From Cladorrhinum sp. PSN259 (Eukaryota; Ascomycota; Sordariomycetes; Sordariales; Podosporaceae): a stretch of 64,000 nt of DNA. The stretch spans positions 310,001-374,000 of the forward strand of contig MU867073.1 in NCBI GenBank assembly GCA_033725935.1, read 5' to 3'. Every line of letters starts with the position of its first letter. Positions within the stretch are counted from its first letter, which is position 1. The translations under genes were made by a program, and so were the position numbers. Below the pieces are notes generated by a model. It searched no databases, was not told the DNA's origin, and saw nothing but the letters and a program-made list of their open reading frames with translations. Below are positions 53,688-64,000 of the stretch, one piece after another.

Positions 53688-56383
53688 CTAATAAAATTCA
53701 TTTCTGTTCCGTTCTGATCTCATATTCCCCCTGTCGCCAAAGAGTTGTGCTGCCTCCATGCAATATCCCCCAGCCCCCGTGACCATGCGCTTCTCGCTGC
53801 CGTAGCAGACAATAACCGCGTCAACAATGCCGCTGAGAATTCCCTCCATAGCCCCGAGGATACCCCACCCGATAAAGCTGGCAATCAGACCGACCACATA
53901 GGCATATGCGCTGCCCCGCAAACCACCACCTCCGTCAAGTTTCAGTTGGTGGGCTGTCATGACCCACCCCGCAAAACCGAGGGCAATGGCCATGATGAAC
54001 CTTGTCGCGTGGAGGATAAGCTTGGACAATCGATATGGGAGCAAAGGCGAGTATTGGTTGTGTTTGGGTAGTGCCGCAGGCGTAAGGGTCGTGGTCGGCC
54101 GTTGTGGGGCGAGGAAGTCCATCTGTGTAAGTCCTCTTGCCGACTGAGATAGTGGTTGAGAATGGATGGCCGCATATGTGAGTGTTAAAGGATTCGTCAA
54201 GGCCGCGATTGGCGTCGGTATAAAAGAATACACAAACATAGTGATGATGTTTGCTAGGCGTGATGGTAGGACCAACAGGGGCAGACGGATACCGAGAGCA
54301 AGAAGCGTAGAGAGACTGATGGTCCCAAAAATAGTTGTTACTGCATGTCCAAGTGCGGCCGAAACAATATCTCTGCTAGAGGGAGCAGGAACAACGTTGC
54401 GATGGAAGTACCACTGAGACACCGTCGCCGCGGTCGTGCTCCTTTGCACTGCCGAGATGACTGACAGCGTCCAGATATACATAAGGATGAACCAGGTCCC
54501 GAGCCACCAGGTGGATGCGCTGATAATAAATCGAGTGAGCTTATCAGAAAAGCTTCCTCCCAGGAAGACCCTGGTGAACATGAGCAACCATGCCCAGGTC
54601 CAGAATACCACAATCGCGAGGCAGCCCATCCCGACCAGAATCAACGCAGAGTTGGCTGCGAGGATACGGCTTGAAAACTCCAGGATGCTGATAGCAGACT
54701 GGAGGGCGTGCCGCCCCTGATATACCATATACAGCCAGAGAATCGCCGAGAGGCCAGGAATGGTTGCCGCCCATCGCATAACTGTGTCCTGCAGGCGTGT
54801 GCTCCCAGTACCTGCCGTGTCATAGCTTGAAATGAAGGGGTACAGGGAGAATGAGACCAGGATGACGGGTACGGCGACCAATACTAAGGAGACCAAAGGC
54901 TTGACAAAGGATCGCAAGGCAACCAACCATACCAGCGAGACGACAATCGATACCAGAGTGTCCACTGCCAATAGGTGGAACGAAGCGCGCAGAGTATTGT
55001 AGATGGTGTCTCCGCTTGGATGTTTCCCTTCTGTATGTAAGAACACGAGAACGAAAGTCGCGAACAAAGAGGCCAAGGCAATCAGATATACCCAGGCAAA
55101 AAAGGTGTCGTGCCTGAACATTTCTCCCTCGGGTTGTGGTTGCGCCGGGATATTATCCAAGTCAGTAGCAACAGAGCTTGGAGGCCGGTTTTGCCCAAGT
55201 TCCAAATCGTTGGTGGAATCTCTTCTGAGCAACGGCCTCGATGGACCACCAGGTGATCGAAACTTTTGGAAGGGTGCAGGTGAAGAGTCCCTTTGCACCT
55301 CCGTAGTTAAATCGGCTGCCGGTTCGCTTTCTTCCATTGTTGACTCCAAGCCTACATCTTCCATACCCTTAGTATCCGTACTTTCGTGCGAGGTTTGTCT
55401 CTGGTGCCCTTTTGAAGCGCTTGATGGCTCTTCTTGTAACGTTTTTCGGGAATAGCTCTTTGTTCCGTTCCAGCTACTTCGAATCCCCCGGAGACGTTCA
55501 CCAAGAGTCCCTTCGTACTCTTGACTCTGTTCTATTGAGGCGCGACTTCCGTCGTTCTCCGTCTCAGTACTCTCGTCAAGTCGACCAGCAGCAAAGACGC
55601 GGCGCGATCGTTGCAAGGCGTAAAGATCCGCGGCCTCTCGATCTCTTTCTTCCTCGTCCTCCTCGTCGGCATCGAGCGTGGGTTGGAACAGAGGCGCATC
55701 CTGGTTGTAACGAGAACCGAATCCAGCAAGACTACCAAAGCGTGAGCCGCTTGGGTTATACGGCCCTCCGCCTCTTCCGATGTAAGACCGCCCTCCTAAG
55801 CGCGTGCCTCTGTTCTGCCAGTTTGAAGGGCGTGACGACCGGTCGTCATTGTCGGCTTGGCCAAAGCTGGAAAGCCGGGATTGCGACTGTGCGAGGAACC
55901 TGGAGGCATCTGCCAAATCAATCATAAGTGGATGGTCGTCCGTCAAGCGGTCAGGGCGTACTCACATTCAGAGAACATGTCGGCAGATCCCAAATCACCC
56001 TCCAAAGAGGGTGTTTGCCGGTCCAAAAAACAGTCGGTCGTTTGCAGATTGCTGAGCGACTCGACTCGGGTGGTGCGGGAGAGGAGCGGCAGATCAAAGA
56101 CTGCGGGGGAGGTCGGGCGACGGCCCGCTGTTTGGTTAACACGTCGGGAAGATATATGTAATGATGATTCACTCGGCACCTCAGCTATTAATACGGCAGG
56201 ACTGGAATGGAACGGCGTCCGGGACGTTTTCCCACAGCTTCGGACGATGCTTGCGAAGGTGCGAGAGCGGGAGGGAGAGAAAGGCGTTTTGTTAGTCCAA
56301 AGTGGAAAAGGCAGTTTGGTTTTTGACAGGGTGAAAAGAAAGAGCGGACAGTTCCAGGCAGCCAATGCCCGCGATTTGCTCAC
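53688..56383 (-). CDS. PNS1: Choline-transporter-like (CTL/PNS1) membrane protein
   Basis: Exons 55966-56383 and 53688-55909 with a 56-nt intron (GTGAGT donor, TTGGCAG acceptor) encode 879 residues; the junction reads DMFSE-YASRFLAQSQSRL. The first 430 residues are polar, Ser/Arg/Glu-rich and cytosolic-looking, with SLLRRDST-type basic patches. The C-terminal half has about ten hydrophobic helices (for example AWVYLIALASLFATFVLVFL, LVSIVVSLVWLVALRSFV, VGMGCLAIVVFWTWAWLLMF) and the CTL-type ends GWGILGAMEGILSGIVDAVI and VCYGSEKRM. CTL/Pns1 proteins sit in the plasma membrane or endomembranes; animal members move choline or ethanolamine, while the fungal substrate is unsettled. The start at 56381-56383 is the first ATG of an open frame; a shorter start nearer the MFSE motif cannot be excluded. 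The gene is divergent from the Rab gene. Confidence 0.88.
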
Positions 56384-57367
56384 GAAGCACAGGCTAGATC
56401 AGCAGCAACAGCGGAAGCAACCGCTCGCCGCGGGCGTGACTGTTAGCCGATGATCTGGGCACTCCTGCAAGCTCCCCGAACACCCATGTCATCCATGCAC
56501 TCTTTTCCGACAGCGGTCACCAACTCTCCAGGTTGCAACTCTGTATGCAAATAGTGTCGGTGACAAGATACCAGCTGCTGGTCGTCTGTGGGGAAGCAGC
56601 CCATTTCATGCATGCCAGGCTTGCATTGTTAGTGCCATTTGCTGCTCTCAACTTCGTCCTCAGCGACTTGACTTAGCTAAGTGAGGGAATCCGAGTCAGA
56701 ACAACAAACAAAGAAAAACACAACGGAGTTATTCTCTCTTCCTTTTGTCCTTTTCATACGGAATGACGGTGTCGCATGACGCAGTCACCGATATTGCGCA
56801 GGTCAGACCGCTTATACCGCTAACTCCCTTATCAGACAACTTGCGTCACTGATAACAACGCCCCCAAAATCAGCTAGCCACTCGGCACCTAGGGGACCGT
56901 CAGCTGCTACAGCTGATCCACTCACTGCCCAGACGTGCAACATCGGAGGTGGGTTGTCTGCTGTCTGCCGAAGATTGGCTGGAGAGCTCCCCGTTCAACC
57001 TCAACTCTCTCAACCAAACATTAGCTTGTCAACTGTCATCCCGCAAACACATCCTCTTTTTCCTTGTGCCAGCCTGTTCAAGACTTTAAACATTTCGTCA
57101 CTTGCATCTGTTGCGCGCGGCCCCTTGTTCTGTCTCAGACTTCATATCTGCACTACTGCATAACACACCTCTGCCCGCCAAGACTCAACGACATCGTACC
57201 TTAGCTGTACACCTCTGTCGACACTCTCTCCTCTGTCTTGGCCCACCATCTCGACGACAAACGCGCGTGTCACAATCTTCAATTTCCAAACATACGAGTA
57301 GCTCCCGAACAACTACTAACCAGCTCCAAATAACCTCCTCAAGAATTCCCAAAATCAGACCGCCCTC
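56384..57367. other. Divergent promoter of CTL-protein and Rab genes
   Basis: Non-coding interval between divergent start codons. It becomes strongly CT-rich and AG-poor near 57160-57360, typical of a fungal leader before the Rab ATG. No gene is seen. Confidence 0.6.
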
Positions 57368-58222
57368 ATGTCATCCGCACCCTCCTGGGACTTCATAGCG
57401 AAGCTAGTATGCATAGGCGACTCCGGCTGCGGTAAATCCTCCCTCACCATCCGCCTCTGTGAAGGCCGCTTCGTCACGCACCACGATGTAACAATCGGCG
57501 TCGAGTTTGGGTCCCGCATCGTCCCCGTCGGCCCACCCTATTCCTCCTCTTCAGACTCACCAATACCCCCTTCCACCCCTTCTTCTCCAGCCGAAAACGG
57601 CACTACCACCGCGACCTCAGGTGGTCTTCCACCTCCACCCACAATCCCCAAGATAGCTCCTGGTTCTGAATCTGATCATCCTGAACAAAAACACATGAAG
57701 CTCTCCCTCTGGGACACAGCAGGCCAGGAAACCTACAAATCCGTAACGCGCTCCTACTTCCGCGGTGCGTCCGGCGCCTTACTTGTGTTCGACCTCACAC
57801 GCAAGTCTACGTTTACCCACGTGACGGACTGGCTAAACGACCTGCGCCAGATCGCCGAGCCGGACATTGTCGTCGTGCTGGTGGGGAACAAGGCCGACCT
57901 GGCCGAGTCGGCACCGGATGGGAACAACAGGAGAGAAGTGACGCGCGCGGAGGCAGAAGAATGGGCGAGGCGCAACGGGGTGCTAGAGTACGTCGAAACG
58001 AGCGCAAAGAGCGGTGAAGGGGTCGAAAAGGCGTTTATGAGGGTCGCGGATCGGATATTTAATAATATCCAGGCGGGCAAATATGACTTGAATGATAGGA
58101 GGTCCGGGGTAAAAGGAAACACGGTGGCTGGTGGCGGCGGGGGAGGTGGCGGTTCGGGTGGGAGCAAACCGGTCAGGTTAACGAATGCGGCGAATAAGTC
58201 TGCTGGTGGGGGGTGTTGCTGA
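57368..58222 (+). CDS. Rab GTPase (Rab2/Rab4/Ypt4-like) with internal insert
   Basis: Single exon, 284 residues. All G motifs are present: P-loop GDSGCGKS (17-24), switch I Thr in HDVTIGVEFGS (about 42), WDTAGQE (115-121), GNKAD (173-177) and TSAKS (211-215). RabF-type sequence VTRSYFRGASGALLVFDLTR points to the Rab2/4/14 branch; S. pombe Ypt4 is a likely relative. The protein ends GGGCC, a double-cysteine geranylgeranylation signal, so it should attach to membranes. An insert of about 50 Ser/Pro/Gly-rich residues (56-108) separates strands beta2 and beta3, between GSRIVPVG and MKLSLWDTAG; most Rabs have only 2-5 residues there. A Gly-rich stretch precedes the tail. The insert reads cleanly in frame without splice sites at its edges, so it is probably translated. 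The Rab subtype is inferred. Confidence 0.92.
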   Translation: MSSAPSWDFIAKLVCIGDSGCGKSSLTIRLCEGRFVTHHDVTIGVEFGSRIVPVGPPYSSSSDSPIPPSTPSSPAENGTTTATSGGLPPPPTIPKIAPGSESDHPEQKHMKLSLWDTAGQETYKSVTRSYFRGASGALLVFDLTRKSTFTHVTDWLNDLRQIAEPDIVVVLVGNKADLAESAPDGNNRREVTRAEAEEWARRNGVLEYVETSAKSGEGVEKAFMRVADRIFNNIQAGKYDLNDRRSGVKGNTVAGGGGGGGGSGGSKPVRLTNAANKSAGGGCC

Positions 58223-59162
58223 TTACGTTGTGGTTTTTGTTTTCTTGCCTGCTTTTTGTTGTTGAAAAAAAGCTGCATCGCAATTCGTGTTTGTTGGAAA
58301 GGATGAATGGGACAGGCACACACGCAGAGAGAAACCCAATGGGGAAACATGTAATAATAATAATGCATGCATGAGAGGTAAGAAGAAAAGGAAACAACAG
58401 ACTATTCCCCAGGGCACGGGAGCCAGGGAAAACACACGCAAGAAGGCTAAGGGGAAGAACCAGCAGCAGCATGAGAATACATGGTGGATGCACATCAGAA
58501 CAGAAAGACAGAAGACCGGAAGGCGATAATAATACCCCTCAGAAACGTTTTGAGCCAAAGCCATGTTAGGGCCAGCGCCAGAGTACATGTACACACATAA
58601 ACAAAAGAGTAAAGCATTCGAACCCAAATCTTTCTCGCACTCAAAAACGTTCATCACATGAGTCAAGTTTCAAAAGGAAACAAAGCGGAGATTCTATCAT
58701 GTCCTCCTGCCATTAGAGACTAGCGTTATAGAAGAGCTACAAAAAGAAAATCGATGCAGTGCTTTGCATATTATAGAGTTCTTTTCTAAAAGACAAAGAG
58801 GACAAGGAGAGAAAGCCTGTTTATCTTCTCCCTTTGCCCCTATTCGGAGAGCCAAATTAGCCACATAACTCCCTCAATCTCCCAAATACCTCCTCCAAAA
58901 CCCCGCCTAACCCACCCATATAAATTTATGCTCGTACCATGGTGCACCGAAACCCAAACTCTCTTTTGCGCCGTCCTCCTAGATGAACCATTGTGTGTGA
59001 AGGGAGTAGTAGTATTGTTGAATGTGTCTTTGACCCTTGAAAGTCGCTCAGGAAAATCACATCTTTTTGACAGATTTCAGCACCTTGAATCATCGTACAC
59101 ACCAAATAAACCAGCGCTACATCAACATCAAATTTTTCCTCCTTCAGTCAAGTGCTAACAGT
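58223..59162. other. Convergent 3' region of Rab and PMT2 genes
   Basis: Interval between convergent stop codons. It is T/A-rich with a GTACATGTAC palindrome near 58585 and no recognisable ORF. It should hold both 3' UTRs. Confidence 0.6.
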
Positions 59163-61809
59163 TTAAGCATCCGACATCCTCCAGGTATCAAACCACTTCA
59201 TGTAGCTGTACTGTTTGTTGGGGCCCGTCATACCGAAGCAGATGGGGATGAAGTAGATGTACAGTCCAATCACAGTGGCATCAAGCACACCGTAGACCCC
59301 ATACTGGACAGCCTTCTTCTGGTTACTCGTAAACCAATCCACCAGGAATCCAAAGGTGAGAATGGCGAAGTAAAGGGCAGGGTAGTAATGGTGGACGTAG
59401 GTGACGCGAGCCATGACGACGAATGGCAGGTAGTGAAGAAACCAGCCAATAACAGGATAGAGACCGGCGTAGTGGATCTGCTCAACATCGCTGTCCGAGA
59501 GCTCCTTGTAGCCTCTCTGCCACCGGATTGTGTACCAGACGACGAGAAGAGCGAAGACGCCGAGACCAGCAGTTGAGCCCCAGTAAACGAGGGGATTGCC
59601 GAGGAGGAAATACTTGACGATCTTGTCATCCCAGCCGCACATTCTCAGACCAACGTGTAGGATAGGCCACTGCCACCACTGAGAGGCGAGATCATCCTGC
59701 TTATCGGGGTCAGGGACGAGGGCGTTGTTTGAGGTCATCATGGCAACGTTCTATAAAAGTTAGGCTTGATCTAGATCCGAGTTGCCATGTTGGAGTTTTC
59801 ACATACCAGATGGATGAAGTCCTTCAGAAAGGGAGACTTGTACTGGCCTGGGTGTCCAGGAGGCACTAAAAGAAGTCAGCATCATGAGTTCAACCTAACC
59901 ACAATTCATCAACTTACGCTTATCGTTGGTGTGAGCCTCAATGTTCCAGTGGGTGTAAGTATCACGGGGCTTGTTATCCTTGGTGCAGGTGACTTCAATC
60001 TGCTTGAAACCCCACTGAGGCAGGTTAACGTTGCCGGCACGGAGGTAGCAACCCAAGACCTCGTGCTTCAACCGGAATCCCGTGGTAAGAGTACGAATCT
60101 TGCTCCTGTCTCTGGAAGCAGCATCGCTAACAACCTCGATCTTCCAGTGATCCTTCTCATCACCGATAGTAACATTTCCGTAAGACGAGACTTCCCAGTC
60201 GGACTTGGTAATGGGGCCAGAAATCTGGTGAGAATGAAGGTTGCGGCCGGTTTGTGCATGAAGGAGACGAATAGTGGAGCCATCGCCGATGAAGCGAGGT
60301 TCCTCGGCGGCATCGTAGTCGGCATCACGGCGGTTAGGGTAGAAGAACCAGTCGTTGTTGGCATCTTTGTGGTGATAGCAAGTGACCTGCTGCTGGCCGG
60401 AGCCCTCAGGGTACGTCTGGACATGGCTGTGAAGCAAACCACCGCCGTATCCCATATTCTTGACGGTGACTCTGGAACCAAGGGCGATCTCCAATGGGCT
60501 GTTCCTTCCGACCTCAGTGCCGCGGAGGTTGGCCTGGAAAAGTGAAGACATTTGAGCGTCGCCAGGACCGCTGTTGCTCAGGACAGCAAAATGGATAGCG
60601 AAGCTGAGCATGTAGACAAGCAACGGGAGGATGATAAGACCGACTACACGCGTGGCAAGGTGGGCACCGAGAACAGGCTGCTCGACTGTTAGAGAGTATA
60701 TCATTATTGTCAGCGGAGGATATAAAGCTTACCAAGGGCATCTTGGTGTCGCCAAACTTGCGCCAGAGATCTTCAATGGTGTAAAGTCCAACAAGAGCAG
60801 TCACGAAGAGTCCGACAAGCTTGACGCTCGTAACAAAACCAATGCTGAGGCCAGTCATGGTCAACCATAAGAACCACTCGGGTTCAAAGCTATTGTGGCG
60901 CTGACCGTGGAACTTGGCCCAGCAGAGCGTGGTGGCGACAGTACCGAACAGAAGCATCGAGTCGAGGAGAATGAAGCGGCTGATGGTGGTATAGGAGTTT
61001 TCGCAGAGAACCATGAGGGTAACGAGCCAGACAGTCGCGCGACGGAGCTTGAGCTCCTTGGCAGTCCAGTAGGCCATGGGAACGCAAACAGCGCCCCAGA
61101 AGGCATTGAACTGGCGCATAAAGGTGTAGTTGACATCCGCGGGGTAGGTCTCGCCAGACTTGAATTCGAAGGACCCATTGTAACCGGCGAGGTATCCGCT
61201 CAGACCAACGAGGAGCTTTCCGGCAGGGGGCTACAAGCGACGAGGTTAGCACGATGGCAGATCGAATTGGTCGGCGAATATCAAGAAGCAAGACTAACAT
61301 GGACGTCGAAGTAGAATTCCTGTTTCAGGTAGTGACTGCCGAACTTGCCAAAGCTGTTTATAGATTGCCATATTAGCGGCGCCGTTCCAACCGTGGGGGC
61401 AACGGGATAATGGGATAGGTTGGGTAAACTGACTGAGCCTCGTCCCAGGTGACAATGTTCGAGAGACCAATCTTGTAGAATCTAGTGAAGAATGCGAGCA
61501 CGGTGAAAATGATCGGGGCGAGAATCCACTCAGTTTGATCAAAGATGTCGAGGACCGAAAGCTGCTGGAAGCACCAAGTGGCATTAGCAAGTAATCCCAA
61601 CTTCGACACCCGGAGTAGGGCGCAAGGTGCAATTGGAAAAGAGCAAATATAAAACGAACCTTCTTGACTGCCTTCTTCCTGTCCTCGGGCTGAGGCTTCT
61701 CAGCGGCAACAACAGCGGGTTGGGGAGCTCCAGGGACATTACGTCTCCTGGCAGCGTCGCCCACATCTGCGCCGGAAACGACAGGGGCTCTGTCGTTGGC
61801 AGCAGCCAT
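59163..61809 (-). CDS. PMT2: Dolichyl-phosphate-mannose--protein mannosyltransferase, PMT2 type
   Basis: Seven exons (61660-61809, 61434-61564, 61299-61353, 60733-61230, 59918-60677, 59807-59865, 59163-59750) join in frame to 746 residues; introns are 52-95 nt. A hydrophilic N-terminus precedes the first membrane helix (WILAPIIFTVLAFFTRFYKI). The catalytic Asp-Glu pair lies in TWDEAHFGKFGSHYL (about 91-92). HPPAGKLLVGLSGYLAGYNG follows, then a luminal block of MIR repeats (GGGLLHSHVQTYPEGSGQQQ, GRNLHSHQISGP, LTTGFRLKHEVLGCYLRAG). The C-terminal membrane half carries TYVHHYYPALYFAIL and ends PICFGMTGPNKQYSYMKWF. The sequence follows yeast Pmt2 rather than Pmt1 or Pmt4. In the ER membrane it transfers mannose from dolichol phosphate to Ser/Thr of secreted proteins, usually as a Pmt1-Pmt2 heterodimer, and matters for the cell wall. 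The exon 4-5 junction (KMPL-PVLGAHL) was chosen to keep frame; intron 1 has an unusual GTTCGT donor. Confidence 0.96.
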
Positions 61810-63248
61810 GGCGAATGGTGTGTTATCTGAAGCACTTGTATTCGCTCTGGCTATGGATGGTATATGAAAACACTCAGGGGTGTGTGGTGGTTCGTCGGGC
61901 CTCAAGCGGGCTTGTTAGGATATGGAGATCCGATGCGACGGAAATCAATAAAATGGAACGGCTAAAACGAGCGTGTCGAAAAAAGATGCTTAAAGTCTAA
62001 GAAACCTTGGAAGCAAAGCTACCAGTGAGAAAAAAATGTCAACTCCCTGCAAGCAGTATCCCCAGATGAAAGAAGGAGATACGAATTGAGGGTGAAGAAA
62101 GAGAAATGGACCAGCTCTCGTGCAGTCACGTCGAGCAATGATTGCGAGCTGAGCTGAAAGAGAAAAAGGGATGATGCTTCCCCCAAGGCAGTCGTGGCCT
62201 TTTTTTCCCAGCCGAACGAGAGAGGACCTAGAGACCCGCTGCGGCTTGGCGCGACTCTTCCCCCCGAATCTCCCCCTGCTGTGAGCCTGTGGCTGCAGGG
62301 ATGGTGCAACCAAATGGCCAAATCGGCAACCAGGCTGCGATATCCCGTTATACGAACCAATGGAACCACCCTCCCAGACTCGTCAAAGTTGTCACTTCAA
62401 TCAATGCTAATGCCATCCCACCCGCCTGGTATGCTCGATGGCATATACGATCCATATATTACACTGAATATTAGTATCTAAAAATACATGTTCCAGAAAG
62501 AAATATACATGTCTAGTCCCTCGGTCATATCTTGATGCCGTTAACCTACTTCTTCATCTGCCTCCTTTTTCTTTTTGTTCTTTCATTCTCCTATTGAAGT
62601 TTCCAAGAAAACCCCGCTGCTGAACGGATCTGGCTCGTACAACCTCTACCTTTGTTATGCGCAACCTCACACACATCACACAGATCACCAATCCCACCTT
62701 TATTGCCCCTTGCCTTGCGAGAAGCGGCTCATTACCTCCCTATCCTAATTTAATTTTTAGTCAAGCTAGTGAACAAACAGGCCTATTTTCCAATATCGTC
62801 CGTCTTTCATCGTTGTCAGAGAATTACTGAAGCACAGCTTGTCTACTTACTCCCCTGACCAGACTGTCAGTCATAAGTCGATTTTTCGCTTTGACTTGAA
62901 GCATCATGTTGTAACTGCATCCAAAAGACACTCTAAGTAGTACCCGCCGCTCTCTCGAGGCACACGTGCGGGTTGATGGTATATGGACCAGGTGTATAAT
63001 CATCAGACATAAAGGGGGTGCATGTGCTGGGCTTTGAAGACCCGAGTCTGTTGGTGCAGAACGCTTTGCTGCCACTCAAGCCTTACCATTTGAGGTACTT
63101 AATCTGCGAAATTTTACACCAAATAGCCCTCCGCATAAGTTCATATACTTGCCCTCTTGTGTGATACTTTACAATTGGTATACATTTACAGTTTCTCAAC
63201 ATACGCCAAAACCAAACATCTCGTTGACACCCGTCCAAATCAGGCCGT
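61810..63248. other. PMT2 promoter and mL61 3' flank
   Basis: Between the PMT2 start (minus) and the stop codon of the mL61 gene (minus). No gene is recognised. The left part should contain the PMT2 promoter and leader. Confidence 0.55.
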
Positions 63249-64000
63249 CTATAACGCGGCCTTGATGGCAGCAGCTTCTGACTGTGCCTGGGCCATGAGA
63301 GCCTTCTCTCTCTTCTCGTGCTCAGTCATCTTCCTCACACGCTCACTGTCGACCTTTCCTCTCTCCTCCAATTCCTCCATATCCCGCATCAAAGTCTCTT
63401 CTTGAGGAGTCGGCTTCACTGGTACGGCCCCGGTCTTAGCCAAGAAATCCTGCAAGATTATGTCGGACCTCTTGTGCTTCATATCAATGGTGACGACAAC
63501 CTCTCCCTCGGCGGGTGGGGGTGCCTTTGCGTCGCCCTCGGTCGATGAACTCGGCATTGCGCTATCGGGTTGTACGGTTGCGCCGGGCTCCCGGAAGTAA
63601 ATACTGAGCGTTGCTGGCCCGGTCTGGTTATGTGATCGGTTGACAATCATTGGAACAGCAGGGTTCCAGAACTTGAGTCGTGGAAGGTTCTCCCTCCAGA
63701 ATTTTCTGTCAAGCAGTTAGATATTGCTACTACTGTGGGTGTATAACATCTAGGGCGAATCGCACCTCGGCCCCATGTGTCCATCGTTCAACTTATGCGC
63801 AAAATCGAGATGTATCCTAGTCACCTCTGAAGGAAGAAGAGCCGCTCCTGGCCCATGCCTTACTCCCAAAAGCTGCGCACTAAGTTAGTCTCATAGTTCG
63901 TCATCGAGCATCTTCTCTTCGGAGTGATCCAAGTCGAATTGGGCGAAATAGGAGGGGTTCGGGTGGTTCGTTTCTTGTATACCTTCTACAAAACCCCATG
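63249..64000 (-). CDS. MRP49: Mitochondrial ribosomal protein mL61/MRP49-like (5' end beyond right edge)
   Basis: Exons 63249-63705 and 63766 to about 63872 are clear, joined over a 60-nt intron (GTGCGA donor, TTGACAG acceptor, CTAAC branch point). At least one more 5' exon lies at or beyond the right edge. The protein contains the L51/S25/CI-B8-type fold core: GVRHGPGAALLPSEVTRIHL, DFAHKLNDGHMGPRKFWREN and LKFWNPAVPMIVNRSHNQTG. A charged helical tail (MTEHEKREKALMAQAQSEAA) ends at TAG. Fungal mL61 (yeast Mrp49) is a large-subunit mitoribosome component. The upstream acceptor is ambiguous (63872 or seven bases upstream, at 63879), because the GTATAC donor at 63982 fits the frame only with the second choice. 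A mitochondrial targeting sequence cannot be checked here. Confidence 0.85.

Noticed and set aside
58590..58640. B-box-like GGTTCGAAT on minus, considered as a tRNA
   Set aside because: Flanking sequence does not fold into a D arm, anticodon arm or acceptor stem.
1..64000. Search for CRISPR-like spaced repeats, secondary-metabolite or transposase genes, and mitochondrial or viral insertions
   Set aside because: No regularly spaced repeats, no large modular enzymes, no transposase or reverse transcriptase motifs and no viral-type genes were recognised by reading both strands.

Overview
This window is nuclear DNA of a filamentous ascomycete, most likely a Sordariomycete and probably Sordariales. 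The evidence is the exon structure (introns mostly 50-140 nt, GTAAGT/GTGAGT-type donors, CTAAC-like branch points, CAG/TAG acceptors), a single dispersed 5S rRNA gene of Neurospora type, low-complexity intergenic DNA, and closest resemblance of nearly every protein to filamentous-fungal families. Species is not claimed. I support 17 protein-coding genes (two run off the ends), one tRNA gene and one 5S rRNA gene; the rest is intergenic. No transposon, CRISPR, prophage or secondary-metabolite cluster was seen.

Left part (1-26 kb): N-terminal exons of a Pumilio/Puf RNA-binding protein (-); a 4.3-kb gene-free interval containing a strong stem-loop; RNA polymerase III second-largest subunit RPC2/RET1 (+); RGP1, half of the Ric1-Rgp1 exchange factor for Ypt6/Rab6 (+); a divergent Hsp70-like ATPase (-); a 2.9-kb gap rich in microsatellites; an IME2/RCK-type kinase (-); and a 4.3-kb gap.

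Middle (26-46 kb): Elongator subunit ELP1 (-) divergent from a DUF3984-type protein (+); a 5.3-kb gap with one orphan membrane-like ORF; the Ypd1/HPT-1 phosphorelay protein (+); an AKAP7-like 2H phosphoesterase (+); a coiled-coil protein (+); a poly-G/N assembly gap; and a Cys/His-rich unknown (+).

Right part (46-64 kb): a repeat-rich gap, tRNA-Gly(GCC) and 5S rRNA 384 bp apart (+), an F-box/DUF6546-like protein (-), a WW-domain protein (-), a choline-transporter-like (CTL/PNS1) membrane protein (-) divergent from a Rab GTPase with a roughly 50-residue insert (+), protein O-mannosyltransferase PMT2 (-), and the 3' part of mitoribosomal protein mL61/MRP49 (-).

These are mostly housekeeping genes. 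Two loose themes are present but not physically clustered: RNA/translation (RPC2, 5S, tRNA-Gly, ELP1 wobble modification, mL61, Puf) and secretory traffic/cell surface (RGP1, Rab, PMT2, CTL). I did not find a clearly new multi-gene system. The items most worth a second look are the repeated intergenic palindrome TACATATGTA, the intergenic hairpin near 4.15 kb, the Rab insert, the variant 5S gene, the Cys/His-rich protein and the orphan membrane ORF. Exon boundaries were derived by hand from splice motifs and reading-frame continuity; no alignment or database search was possible.
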